Origin: Diphasiastrum complanatum
Lineage: Eukaryota > Streptophyta > Lycopodiopsida > Lycopodiales > Lycopodiaceae
Length of the DNA: 64,000 bases
Assembly (NCBI GenBank): GCA_029204225.1
Contig: CM055112.1
Location: 29,414,703-29,478,702, forward strand
Direction: 5' to 3'
Shown: positions 1 to 10,859 of the stretch, piece by piece
How positions within the stretch are numbered: position 1 is the first letter of the stretch
Layout: each line of letters begins with the position of its first letter
Notes under the pieces: model-generated
Database searches by the model: none
What the model saw: only the letters and a program-made list of their open reading frames with translations
What the model was told of the DNA's origin: nothing
Made by a program: the position numbers and the translations under genes

Positions 1-1159
1 AGGCTGTCCAGTCTCGAGGCAGAAGAGAAGCCCTCCTTTTCGCTCATCCTTCGATCCATCCATCGACCGATCGATCGATCGTCGTCTCCACCATCACTCT
101 TCTTCTCTCGCTCATTCAGGCAGTACGCTCCTGTAAATTAGCGGATAAAGCACAATTCATTCATTCAGCAGCAGCAGCAGCATCGGCAGGAATAGGAAGG
201 ATGTGAAAACAAATCTTCTGTACATTTTTTGTTGCTTCTTTTAGCTGTTGTGGTGCGATCCGGTGATTTGTGAAAGCTGTGCGTAAAGTGTCTTTGAGCG
301 GGCATTCTCATCCCGTTTTGTGCCAGCCGATTTTTTTGGTCAGATTAAGGAACAGTTCCTCGGTATTTTATTTTAGGTATTGCGGATCTTTGTAGGCTCA
401 TAGTCAGAGATTGAAAGTTTTTGGGCATTGATGTGATATATTTTGTGAGATTTTTGTTGCAGCCGCAAATGGCTTGTGATGATGATAATGCCAGCGCTTG
501 TTTCTTTCTTTTGGTTCATGCGCTTTGATGGAGGGTGACGTAGTTGCAATGTTGTTTGGTCATGTTTCATCATCTTTTTTAGTGACAGCTGCTTTCGGTC
601 ACACTTAGGTCTCTGGGTATCGTAGTTATGGCGCTCATAATCAGAGATTGAAAGTTTTTCGCGATTGATTGGATATATTCTGTGAAATTCATCTTGCAGC
701 CGCAAATGGCTGTGATGATTATAATTCCAGCACTTGTTTCTTTATATTATTTTGGTACATGCGCTTTGATGCAGGGTGACATAGCAGCGGTGTTGTCTTA
801 TCATGTTTTGGAGTCGTTTTCACTGTTTTGTGAGATACCGTTTTGTAGTACAAATTTCATTGATCATTGACTTTGTCATATCCTTGATGTTGTACTCAGC
901 GCTTTTTTTCAGTATTGTTGGAGATTTTGCGGTTTATCATACCTATTTTTGAACTTATTCCCACCAAGATGCTAAATTTATGGAAGCAGGGATGTATTTT
1001 ACTTGTTTCTTTATTTTTGGGGATCATCGGTTTTCAGCCTAATGTGGTTGCTTCCTCTTCTTGCATATTCTTCGTCGTTACACCCATGTTCTGTGTCACT
1101 GCTTGATTGCAAAGATGCAAGCAGCGTTAATGGTTGAAATTTGAATTGTTTTGCTTCAG
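1..1159 (+). other. 5' leader exon and leader intron of the SERF-like gene
   Basis: The first 130 bases are CT-rich with GATC and GCA runs, like a plant 5' untranslated leader. No coding frame here is convincing. A pyrimidine-rich acceptor ending in CAG at 1157-1159 opens the exon that carries the start codon, so most of this interval is probably a leader intron. Donor candidates are GTAAAT near 132 and GTAAAG near 283, and I cannot choose between them. The transcription start and promoter may lie before the window. Confidence 0.5.
376..812. repeat. Direct duplication of about 200 bp inside the leader intron
   Basis: Two diverged copies lie 237 bp apart. The landmark GCTCAT is at 396 and 633, and GCCGCAAATGGCT begins at 462 and 699. 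Each copy continues through a shared stretch about a GCGCTTTGATG motif. Both contain a TTGCAG acceptor-like site before the landmark, so a splice acceptor could have been duplicated. The small reading frames here (for example 373-705 minus and 682-870 plus) are by-products of the repeat. Confidence 0.75.
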
Positions 1160-1209
1160 GTCTTGGAACTTGGACTGGAGGCGCCGATTTCCCTTTCCCA
1201 TTGTTCAAC

Positions 1210-3279
1210 ATGACACATATCCTAACTTTTTGCTTAACGAACATACTTGATACTTTCTGGAGCTGCTCTCTGTATTTAATATTTAGTTGGGGTCTTTTGG
1301 GCACCTCATTTTACAAGGATTATATCACAAGGTAGTGGGAAGTTACTCAATGACGGGGTAGTATTGATGCTCGGTGAATTGTAGTGCTTTGTACGGAACT
1401 TTCCTTATTGTAAGCTGGACAATAAACATGTATGTGCAAATCCAGGCTACCATAGGTCTTAAGTGGCAATCGTTCCCTGATATCATTGTAAGTTAAGAAG
1501 TTTGTTATCCTTCACTGGAACTAACGTGGAAGTCAGCGAGAACGTGACCGAGAACGTGCCCAAGCACGGGGCCCAAAGAACTCGAAAGGTGGCAAGGAAG
1601 ACCTTACTCCAGAACAAAGGCGAGAGCGGTGAGCACACAATGCTCATTGCACATTGCATCCCATCTTTTTATAATTCTCATTTGACTGACATGTGAAGTT
1701 GTGATAGTTGGAGTCTCAGTACATGCAGATGGTTACTACATTGGTACTTTTTCACATGACTTTCAGATGCCCCAAATTTTTAGTAGATAATTGACAATTT
1801 CAGTGTCATAATTATTGCCGTGGGTCCTGGGAACCGTGGAAGAAACCGTACCACGGTTCCCAGAACCGTGGGTCCTGGGAACCGTGGAAGAAACCGTACC
1901 ACGGTTCATTGAACCGTGGTACGGTTCCAATATTCAATTGATTAATTACCAAATTATTACAGACACAGATTTGGACCTGATCTGGACACAGATTTGGACC
2001 TGATCCACACAGTAATTAATTATTTAATTACTTCCACGGTTACGGTTCCTGCATAAAAGTTCTGAGAACCATACGGTTCACTGTACGGTTCTCAGAACCG
2101 TACTGAACCGTTAACGGTTCATTAATTCTATGGATGGGATGTATGAAATAATTTGCAACATGGTGGAGTCTGGACATTATAACACCTATCTGGATTTGAG
2201 TTCTTGAGGCATTATCATTATTGAACTTGAGTGTGCAATAACATGCTATCTATTTAGCTACTCTGGAAGTTCACACTAACCCTACTCCTAAATACATACC
2301 AAAGTAAAGACATCGATTATTTTAGATATGAAAATGTAGTTTATCCAGCACAAGTAAAGGCAGCCTTAGTGATAAAAAAGATCCCAATACTTACTCTTGC
2401 CAAATGGTGCTAGAATAAAAAGTTTTCAGTATTAGCAGCTAGCTTCTTTCCTTCCAGTAATTCAGTGTAGCAGGTATAAACTAGTCTACTGCTGCTTGTG
2501 TCACCTGATAGAAAAATCATAGGTATTGGACTTTCTGAGGAAGTCATTCAGAGAATTTTCCTCTAATCTATTTCATAACAAACTATTACCCATGGTATCT
2601 TTTTTTCCTTACTGTGGTACAACTTTGAATTTGATTCTTGTTGCATTTTTTAGTACAGTGGGTGATGTTTGCAATTTCTTTTTGCTTTTCTAACTTTACG
2701 CTTTAATTGACAAAAAAGCTTTTGTGGCATTTGATATCAAGCATCAAGTGTATGGGTCGAGTATATGTGTAGTATTTTTTTTGTAAGGGTTTGAGAAAAG
2801 AACTTTCTGCTATATACTTTATTCCTTATGCTTTAATGAGGAAATAGGAACTTCATCTGATTGACTTGGCTCTTTGGTGCCAGCCTCGTATTGGGCTGAG
2901 CCATCCCTTCACCTCCAGAGGTTCAGAAATTTGTCACGTTGTTCAAGACATAAATATACGACAGCTTTATGTGGGCCTATCTTATGTGTGCATATTATGG
3001 ATGTAACCCGCACCTACTTTGTGTTGATGACGTGAATAGGGATGCAAGGATATGCATGATGGAGTTGATTGTCTGATACTTACAATGGACTCCATCGAGT
3101 CGAAGATTGCATGCATCTTTTTGGTTATGCTCAAGTACTACCTTTGACGTATCATTAATATATTTTTTGCTTCTGTGTTCTTTTTCACATGCAGGGATGC
3201 AAAAGCACTTCAAGAAAAGCAAGCAAAGAAAGCAGCAGGGGGAGGGGATGCTAACACATCTACCTCTACCAAAAAATGA
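1210..3279 (+). CDS. SERF/4F5-family small basic protein, 64 aa, three coding exons
   Basis: The coding exons are 1210-1216, 1526-1628 and 3195-3279, giving 195 nt including the TGA stop at 3277-3279. The protein starts MTRGSQRERDRERAQAR, has LTPEQRRERDAKALQEK in the middle and ends in a Lys-rich tail after a short Gly/Ala run. This matches the small EDRK-rich factor (SERF/4F5) family, whose plant members have a similar length, start with MTRGNQR-type sequence and share the PEQRRERDAKALQEK block. No membrane segment is visible and the chain is highly charged. In animals and worms, SERF proteins bind acidic partners and modify amyloid aggregation; the plant role is unclear. Exon 2 ends at a normal GTGAGC donor (1629) and exon 3 follows TTTCACATGCAG (ends 3194). 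The first coding intron is unusual and has its own entry. The start was chosen because this ATG restores the conserved M-T-R-G N-terminus. Confidence 0.85.
1217..1525 (+). other. Probable U12-type AT-AC intron in the SERF-like gene
   Basis: The intron begins ATATCCTAAC immediately after ATGACAC (1210-1216) and ends GGAACTAAC immediately before GTGGAAGTCAG (1526). The 5' end fits the minor-spliceosome consensus ATATCCTT at seven of eight positions. ATCCTTCAC at 1507-1515 resembles the TTCCTTRAC branch site and puts the branch A (1514) 11 nt from the 3' end, within the usual U12 range. Joining here makes M-T-R-G-S-Q in frame. The unspliced genome has an in-frame TAA just before exon 2, and no GT-AG pair restores the conserved start. 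Confidence 0.75.
1629..3194 (+). other. Second intron of the SERF-like gene (GT-AG, 1566 bp)
   Basis: The donor GTGAGC begins at 1629 and the acceptor TTTTTCACATGCAG ends at 3194. It splits an Arg codon between the PEQRRER and DAKALQEK blocks. Apart from the AACCGT-rich block at 1815-2125 it holds ordinary AT-rich intron sequence with no coding frame I can support. Confidence 0.8.
1815..2125. repeat. AACCGT/ACGGTT-rich palindromic repeat block in intron 2
   Basis: CCGTGGGTCCTGGGAACCGT recurs twice about 50 bp apart, followed by many copies of ACGGTTC and its complement GAACCGT up to about 2123. Between them is a short direct repeat of an ACAGATTTGGACCTGATC unit (about 1961-2001) and a TAATTAATTATTTAATTA core (about 2013-2030). 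Both strands carry the hexamer, so strong hairpins are possible. It could be a miniature inverted-repeat element or a local expansion. No clean terminal repeats or target duplication were found. Confidence 0.6.
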
Positions 3280-5050
3280 CAACTCCATCTGAGCTTAGGG
3301 CCTGGGAATGTGGCATTGAGTGGCATGTTGGATTACATCCTTATGATCATGGGTTGAAGTCATTGTGATAAATTTTAGAATTTGCTTCTAGCTGTGCAAC
3401 ACAATGTTTGTAATTTAATGTCTCTTACAAGAATCTTGAACGGTTGTAAAAGCTGTATTTTGTTTTAAAAAAGCATCTAGTCTGACTTTAGGATTTGTTT
3501 AGAGAGGTTGTATGACAGCAATCAGGGACTAGGTTGATTACAAAGCTTACTACAATGCGACTATTGTTATTGAATGCATTTATTTGGGTTAACCCAAACC
3601 TTTTATTTACCTAAAAAGGTTTGGGTTAAGAGCTTAATGGTATTATTGAGATTTATCAAGACCTCTAAACGTTTCATCCAATGTTTTGTGGTTTGTAATA
3701 AAATAGCACTTTTTTTGTTGCATGCTTGTGTATGAAATACCCCCCCTTCCAATAGGGAAGTCAAGTTTGGATGCTAAATATGATGATACTTTTCCAACTA
3801 ATAAAACCCAGTGAACACCATAGCTTTTAATAGCTCGAGTATATCTCTTTAAGAGAGATCCAGAAAATGGAGCTTTACAAACAACTTAATATATGAAAAA
3901 CAATCAACTAACTAATGAGAGTCTTTAGGTCCTTTATATAACAGTCTAGAAACTTCTAGAAAAGGCGAAAGGAGAAGGGAGATGAGAATTTCAAATATGC
4001 CTGCTACTGTAGTGCATCCCTTATTAGGTCCTAATAAGAGTTAATGTTGTCAACATAATGGGTGGGTCTAGAGATAAAAATGGTGCCTTACATAGCTAAT
4101 TGCAACTCATATTTTACAAAGATGCATGGAATCATGTATATGAAAAACATTCCCCTTAAGGTGGGTTAACTGAAAGAAGATACTGAATGTAACTATTGGA
4201 TAGCTGCCTTTGTGGTTCATAGCACAAGTGACTATTTGTCCTTTTTGTAATTATTGCTAGTTTTAAACATTTGTTCATAACGTTTGTTAATTTTCATGGC
4301 TTCGCCGTTTGGGTATGTATCCTACTTAGAGACACGCCAAAGAGGACGGTTGGATTGTGAAGTATTAGTTCACATGTCAATTCTACCACGCCCAAATGCC
4401 TTTTTACTTGGTGCTTGCCATGTTCCAATATATGATTATGAGCTCTCACTAGATTCTTGGAGCCACTTTTAGGGCTTACCAAAATGCTAGAATGGAAAGT
4501 TAGTATTCTACGTGTGTTACATCTCCAATGTTTAGCCACTCTAGTAAAAAGTGCTTAACAACTCTAATTAGTGTTAATCTAATCAAATTGTGTTTTCAAA
4601 AACATTGCATTCCTTACACATTCGAGACTAAGATGATCAAGAGTTGAAAAGTGAGCACCATTCACCATTATTAGATTTGAAAAACAAGAATGATCGAATG
4701 CAAATTGCAAAGAATGTTTTGGGATTCTCATTCTTGAGAGAAAAGAGTGGATTTAGTAGGTAAAAAGGGAAAAAACAACAAACAAAAGCAATCAGTGTGC
4801 AAGAATATACATGACCTTTTTTCAAAAGGAGAAGATAAGGATATATGCATTCAAGTAAGCTCTTGAATATGTCTTTATTGTAGCTTTGTTAAAGTATTAT
4901 TTGAGTTGTCTCTAGTATATATGCCTTTGTTTGTTAGTATTGAATCGATATTGATGAACAGTCAAAATTATTATATTAAATCTAAAATTGTCGTCATTGA
5001 TTGAGCTAGAAAAGATTTTTAATAAAATTGCTCTAGGGGAGCATGTGATT
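3280..5050. other. 3' UTR and intergenic DNA, no gene seen
   Basis: This follows the SERF-like stop codon. GTAATAAAATAG near 3697 could act as a poly(A) signal, but nothing marks the cleavage site. The rest is AT-rich single-copy-looking DNA with only short frames (such as 4284-4472) that show no motif. Confidence 0.5.
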
Positions 5051-5053
5051 TGT

Positions 5054-5771
5054 TAAGAATAAGTAGGGAAGTCCATACAAAATCTGCAGAAATACATGCA
5101 AGTTCAAGACATTTGCGACACTACACAAAGTCAATCAAATAAGTCAAGGAATGTCAAAGAGTCATCACTCGTGAGAGTCAAATGCTTCGATAGTTCACAA
5201 TCCTTTGACAGTCGACAGTCAACACTATTAACTTGACAGCCTTCAGAAGATGTTCGAACCTAACGACTACCCTTCATGTCTCAAGGACTATCGTGAATAC
5301 TATCGAACGGGGCTTCACGCCTGATTCAATGTACGATAAACCTAAACATGTAATAGAGTAACTAATGTATTTGCTGAGATGCCTAGCACTATCGTTTTAA
5401 ACTCTAAACTGTTCTTCTAGGCTTGTATACTAAGTAGATTTCCTTACAACAATCTCATGTACTGTTTTCAAATCATTGTATAATGTGAATGATTATTGTT
5501 GCTTCTACTTTTGTGTGAATTGAATACTCCTTATTCTCCTTGTGTGTATTATTGACTGAATCAAAGTGTAGAATCATGGTTGTTCTTGACGCCTTCAAAT
5601 TTTGTAACTAGAGTTGTCTAGGACACCTACTGACGACTCAATTAATTGATTGGTTTTGTTGTGACAGATGATTCACGGTGCTCTTCTTTTATTAGTCTTT
5701 AGTAGCGCTAATTTAATATGACAGTCTGATAGTGTGTCATAACATTTTTAGTTATTTTCTTTTTTTGACAC
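5054..5771 (+). other. Possible LTR/leader remnant before a copia gag
   Basis: The sequence TGTTAAGAATAAGTAGG at about 5054 could be an LTR start, and a copia-type gag begins at 5772. I see no standard primer-binding site between them, so this is only a positional suggestion. Confidence 0.25.
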
Positions 5772-6966
5772 ATGGAGCAATTGTCTTCTAAAATCCGACT
5801 CATCGAGCAATTCAATGGCGACGGCTTTTACATGCGAAAGTATCGCATGAAGATGATATCATTGGCGAAAGATTTATGGGATGTGGTGGATGATGTTCAA
5901 TGCTTCCACAACAAGATGTTGATCTTAGAGCCAAATGGAAATCCAAAGATGGCAAAGCTCTCGCATTGGTATCCATGAATCTCAAGGATTCACAAATATC
6001 TCATATAAGTAATAACGAAACATTTAAGCAAGTTTGGAAAACACTCGTCAGTATGTATGAGATCCAAGATGTTACCACTCATCTACTCTTGTGAAAAAAA
6101 ATCTTTTCTTACAAAATGTCAGAATTGACTTCTATAAGTGACCATGTTAATCACGTTAGTTGATTGATCAACTTGTTGTAGTCGGATCACCCATTGTCGA
6201 CAGTGATGTTGTCATGAATTTTTTAGAAAGTCTTCCTACTTCCTACATCTGGTCATGTTGATCTCTACACTGCCTGATTTAAATATGCAAAAGATCACTT
6301 CAATTCTTCTTCAAGAAGAACTTCGAAGGAAGTCAAATAATGTTTCTATGCCAGACAAATCGGTCGCACTATATTCGAGAAGAAGCAACACTTGAAGAAG
6401 GGTGTTGTCAATACTTTTCAAAGTCAGATACTCAACATCCATCACAGTAGGAAAAGTCAAAACATCAACATGCCAGAATCTTCTACAAGTATTGCAAGAA
6501 GAAAGGACATGATATAAAGGACTACAAAATCTTTGCGAACAAGAACCAACATTTTAACAATAGTCACTGATGCTTCTGAAGACAAATCCAACCCAAATTT
6601 GTTTATAGCCGAATCGAACAACGATTCAAATTATAGATGTTGGTATCTCAACTAATGTGCGACACAGCCTATGACATCTCAATGAGACTGACAACATGAC
6701 AATAGCATTCATTCTGGAAACTGTAGCTCTCAAATACAAAGGAACAGTCACCATCAGATTCGATGATGGTTCATCTCAACTTATCAAAAATATTTTATAT
6801 GTTCCAACTTTGACCAAGAACTTATTATCTATCAATGGAATTATTGATCAAGGCTATAATATCATATTAAATGCAAATCAATGTCTTATATGAGATAGGA
6901 CTCGAATGTTCTAGTTAAAGGTTATAGAGATGGTCATCTCTATACATTAAGTCATGAATGTGCACT
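5772..6966 (+). pseudogene. Ty1/copia gag-protease remnant
   Basis: The start (MEQLSSKIRLIEQFNGDGF) and the following LWDVV block resemble the copia gag N-terminus. The frame then shifts near 5900-5980 (ALALVSMNLKDSQISHI). A decayed zinc-knuckle region lies near 6480-6540, and a protease-like WYLN-CATQPMTSQ patch lies near 6635-6680 with an in-frame stop. The block at 6696-6893 (DDGSSQLIKNILYVPTL, then TKNLLSINGI) is the standard segment after copia protease. Integrase and reverse transcriptase are missing because an LTR begins at 6967. Many stops and frameshifts make it non-functional. Confidence 0.75.
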
Positions 6967-8171
6967 TGTTGGAAACGATTGAGACACACACAGGGTGGTC
7001 TGATAGGCCGCAACGGAAGAAGGCCGTCACCCCAACAAAGAAAATACGATGAACAGTGTGAAAACTGATAATGTAAGGATCTTGGATAACTTAAAGTATG
7101 GAATGATAGAGCAGTTTTGACATGTGATGAACGTCAGTATAGGTGTAACAGACAACCATAAAAAGGGAATGCGAAACGATTAGACGTCTGAGACAACCGT
7201 GCACTTCTCTGATACTGATCTGAACATAAAGAAATGTGAAACAATTAGGCGTCTATGACAGCCATACATCTCTTCATTACTGAAGTACTTGTGATAGTAA
7301 CGAAAAGAGTTAATAAACAAACATTCAACACGAATGCAATGAGATAGAGCAATAGCGATTCTACATATTCAATGTTGTAATAACAACTATCAAATCACAA
7401 GACAATCGTGTGATCCTACTTACAGAATAGTTCAATTGCTATAGTTTTGAATACTTTTTACTCTCTCTATATGATCTCTAACTCTGAGGAGTCAGATATT
7501 GTAAAGACCAGTTTTGGTCGTTTTTATCCCTATCGTGGATACTGATCGATTCTTTGATTTAGATCTCTCATTTGCTTATATAGTTGTTGGATTATCTTAT
7601 GTTATTCTAATTACAGAGATCAAAAGGTCATTAACAATTCTAGTATTGATCCGTAGATCAGTTATTACAATGGAGCGTAAAGATATAGACAATCGCAATC
7701 TCCTTCACATGTATCCGCATGAGCGTGATATTGCGGTGCGGTCGTAACCGCCTGCAGACTGCAAGCGTTGACTTGGCGGTTTTCTTTGGTCAGTTTTATT
7801 CGTAAGCTGCCGTCGTATGTTGACCGCAGGTACGGTGCCTTGGGCGGTTGGTAGTTTCTTGCGGTATCCAGTGTAACTTTGCAGTATGTCGCATTCCTCG
7901 CATTCTTCGGAAATATGTCGCATTTCTCGGATGCCCGAAATGGCTCGAAATCCTGAGTAGAACACCTTTGTTGCATTTATCACAAATACCTTTTGTGCTC
8001 AGAATGCTTGAAAAGCTAAGTAGAAGACTTTGTTGGGTTTTGAAGATTGCAAATAAAAATGCGAACTGTGCGACAATCAGTTCATTTCTGCAGACTGCTG
8101 CTTCTGAGAATGATTTACATGAGTAAATTGGAGGGCAGTTAGGATGAGTAGGAGTAAGATTAATTCCAACA
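6967..8171 (-). mobile_element. Copia LTR, minus orientation, TGTTGG...CCAACA, about 1.2 kb
   Basis: The right end reads AATTCCAACA, followed at once by CTCCCCCTTT. On the minus strand this is a polypurine tract AAAGGGGGAG next to an LTR start TGTTGG, so this is a 3' LTR of a minus-strand element. Its minus-strand sequence aligns by eye with the plus-strand LTR at 10069 onward. A minus-strand TATA-like site (CTATATAAGC) sits near 7573-7582. The left boundary is placed at TGTTGG (6967), exactly where the upstream copia protease frame stops. The internal part of this element (right of 8171) is lost. Confidence 0.6.
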
Positions 8172-8893
8172 CTCCCCCTTTGTAGTGGGTTTCTTTCCTA
8201 GCCTATCCTCAACCCAAGATCCAAACAATCTAGCATCAAGGAGATGAAGTTAGTTGTCACGCGTAAGCTCATTCCCATGAGAGTGATAGCATATCTCAGA
8301 TTTCAGCATGAATGGAAGATCCACATCTAACTCTAACATCCATTAACCCCAAGCATTAACACTACTCCATTAACCCTACAATCCACAATGAAGATAGCTT
8401 ACTCTTTCTCTCTCTTCCTTTTTCTCTCACAAAAAATATGATAAATCCCAATATTCAGATCTAACAACTAGCAAACACAACAAAAGTATGAGAGATGGAG
8501 AAAAAGAGATAGGAAGGACATTCACAAATCCATTCCATAAGAGAACCAATATGCTTGTATTGAAATGAGGATATGAACATGATTTCGAAACTTAAGTTTG
8601 GCACTATTTATAGTAGAGAGGAGGACCTTGGCCTCAAAATCCTATTGGCCCACTTCTACTTCCCTAACTATAAATATTTAACAAAGAGTGAGAACCCATT
8701 CAATAATTGGAGGGAACCAATTTGAATTTGAATTTGAACCAATTTTGGTGGGAGACCCAGCTTTATTCACTAACTTGACATTTAGGCCTGCGACATTAAA
8801 AGTCCCGCAAAAAGGTCTAAAGTCCTTTTATTGACTTCCTAACTAATCAAATAACTATGTGATCATTGGGTTGGACTTACACACACAGGGTGC
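8172..8893. other. Degraded retroelement flank, no gene
   Basis: The interval begins with the minus-strand polypurine tract (8172-8181) and continues as AT-rich DNA with a TATTTATAG TATA-like site near 8607. No protein motif is recognisable on either strand. It is probably internal or LTR sequence of a decayed minus-strand element. Confidence 0.4.
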
Positions 8894-8970
8894 CTGTTGG
8901 ATTTATCTCATTTACTCTCCTAAATCCCATGTTAATCTGCCTCCATTCATGCTGCTGCATTTTTACTCAT
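8894..8970 (+). mobile_element. Truncated start of a family-B copia LTR
   Basis: The start TGTTGGATTTATC, followed by CTCTCCTAAATCCCATGTTA and ATCTGCCTCCATTCATG, closely matches the first ~70 bases of the LTR at 30285. The similarity stops at about 8970, where an inverted copy of another LTR region begins. Confidence 0.55.
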
Positions 8971-9342
8971 GTTTCGCGACGAATTATCTTTCTGATGTTT
9001 TGTTGCTTAATGTTTGGCTACATAATCAAATCAACCATGATTTCTATCACTAACGTTCTGTTCGTGTCTGATAGGCGTAGTCAAGCTTAAGGAAAGAGTA
9101 AGATAGCTCATTCTGCTGCGCACGAACACTTTCCGTTTGAGTTCATTTCTTTTTCGTGTTTCGAGTTCGCTTCTTTTCGTGTTCATTTCTTTTCGAGCTA
9201 TTTCTCACACTCACTCACCCTCTTTCTCCAACATGCCAAATCCCTCTCACTTATTAACTAGGTTTAGGATTGCCTCAGTATCCGCAGACCCTCCAACAGT
9301 TTCCCCCACCAAAATTGGTGGCGGTCCTACGACACCTGTGAG

Positions 9343-10060
9343 ATGCAGTTACTGTGGGCTTTTATTTGCATCATGTCGTCTGATAATCGGATCAGTATGT
9401 ATTTTATGAGCTGCACTCGACCTGATCTCGCATATACGGTAAGCACACTGTCACAATACATGTCCAATCCAAGTTTACAACATTGGAAGGCTCTAGAAAG
9501 AGTATTGAAGTACATTCAAGCTAGAGAGCACTATGCTTTATGCTATAATGGAAATTCAGAAGTTGCACTCAATTAGTCACCTATTTAGATTCTGACTGGG
9601 CAAGAGACGTTGACACCAGAAAGTCCACATCTGGTCACATTTGTTTCCTTGCAAGAGGACCCATCTCATGGAACAATAGAAAGCAGAAATGCATTTCTTT
9701 ATCTTCTACGGAATCTGAATATACTGCAGCTACATCAACAGTGAAGGAGATTATTTGGCTAAGAAGGTTACTACAGAATCTGCAATTTCCACAGATCAGT
9801 CCGACTATACTCCAGTGCGACAATCAAAGCTGTATAGCTCTATCTCTGAACCCACACACTCATTTTAGAACTAAACACATAGAAGTTCAGTTTCATTTTC
9901 TTAGCGAGAAATTTTAGAATAAAGAAGTTGTACTAAGTTATTGTCATACATACAGTAGGTTGGTTGACATTTTGACAAAACCTTTGTCAAGAGAAAAATA
10001 TGCTAGTTTAGTAGGTATGTTAAATCTCAATTCAGATTCAGATTCAAAGTAGTAAGCTGA
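9343..10060 (+). pseudogene. Ty1/copia reverse transcriptase C-end and RNase H remnant
   Basis: 9400-9575 encodes CTRPDLAYTVSTLSQYM and WKALERVLKYIQ, the end of copia RT. After a shift, the RNase H reads SDSDWARDVDTRKSTSGH, SLSSTESEY, an LQCDNQS block, FRTKHIEVQFHF and VDILTKPLS, ending near 10050. The catalytic acidic positions (SDSD, STE and CDN) are kept, but a stop after SEKF and the frame changes break it. An LTR starts at 10069, so the 3' end of the element is intact in layout. The 5' side joins unrelated sequence at about 9340. Confidence 0.8.
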
Positions 10061-10068
10061 AGATGAAG

Positions 10069-10850
10069 TGTTGGAGTTAATCTTAATCCTACTCACTCTA
10101 ATGGCCCTCTAATTCACTCAAGGAAGTCACTCACTTACAAACAGTCTGCAGAAATGAACTGTTTCTCGCACAATTTGCAGTTTTACATGCAATCTTCAAC
10201 AGGTTAGGAACGGAACACAAGGCACCGCAAGAGCATCGCTTGCGGTCACATGTGGTTGCAACTTACGAAGGGGACGCACAAAAAGGGCACCACAAGAGCA
10301 TCACTTGCGGTCACATGCGGTTGCAACTTACAAAGGGGACGGACTACCAAGGCACCATAAGAGCATCGCTTGTGGCCACATGCGGTTGCAACTCACAAAG
10401 GGGACGAACCATAAGATACCGCAAGTACGTCGCTCTCGGTCACCTATGAAGAAAATTCTACAGATCTACACGTATAGAACCTGTCTACATTTTCACGCTC
10501 CTGTGAATAACCGTTCTGTTGATTAAATACAAAACTATTAATGACCTTGTAATTGTAATTGTTGGAAAGAGAGGGGAAGAATTTATGACGAACACGAACA
10601 AGAAATGAACGGGAAACGAACTCGAACAGAAAATGTACATGCGCAGCAAAATGAACTATATGACTCTCTCTGTAAACATGATTACGCCTATCGGAATGAC
10701 AGAACTTTAGTGATAGAAATCACGGTCATTCTAGATTACATAGCCAAACATTAATAGATGAAGCGCCAGAAGAATAATTTGTCGCGAATAGCAAGACAAA
10801 TTATATGTCGCGAATGATTCGCGAAGAGCTAGACTGTGCTCGATATAGGC
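10069..10850 (+). mobile_element. Copia 3' LTR, plus orientation (right end approximate)
   Basis: The LTR starts TGTTGGAGTTAATCTTAATC just after the RNase H tail. Its first 120 bases match the minus-strand LTR ending at 8171, including CTGCAGAAATGAACTG. A 65-bp minisatellite (10219-10440) lies inside it. The end was not found; motif ATGATTCGCGAA near 10815 recurs near the end of other LTRs in the window. Confidence 0.55.
10219..10440. repeat. 65-bp minisatellite, about 3.5 copies
   Basis: The unit contains GGCACCGCAAGAGCATCGCT and TTGCAACTTACAAAGGGGAC. The GAGCATC landmark falls at 10231, 10296 and 10361, an exact 65-bp period, followed by a decayed partial copy. The long frame at 10240-10449 is simply this repeat translated. 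Confidence 0.85.
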
Positions 10851-10859
10851 CAAAATTGG

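Larger units (their letters stand above)
8965..10805. repeat. Inverted repeat (about 250-bp arms) around a copia tail
   Basis: The left arm (about 8965-9235) and the right arm (about 10560-10805) are diverged reverse complements. Shared blocks include AATGTTTGGCTA, TGATTTCTATCACTAA, CTGATAGGCGTA-like sequence, CATTCTGCTGCGCA and GTTCATTTCTT. The right arm is part of a plus-strand LTR. The left arm is therefore a piece of the same LTR in opposite orientation. Copia RNase H sequence and an LTR start lie between the arms. Confidence 0.65.

Noticed and set aside
373-1335. Short frames on both strands in the first 1.3 kb as genes
   Set aside because: They lie in leader exon/intron sequence or in the duplicated block and show no motif.
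1502-1696. The 64-residue frame beginning at 1502 as the SERF-region protein
   Set aside because: It is a shadow frame. The neighbouring frame spliced at 1526 and 1628 gives the conserved SERF sequence.
10219-10440. CRISPR array
   Set aside because: Direct 65-bp repeats with no unique spacers, in a eukaryotic LTR.
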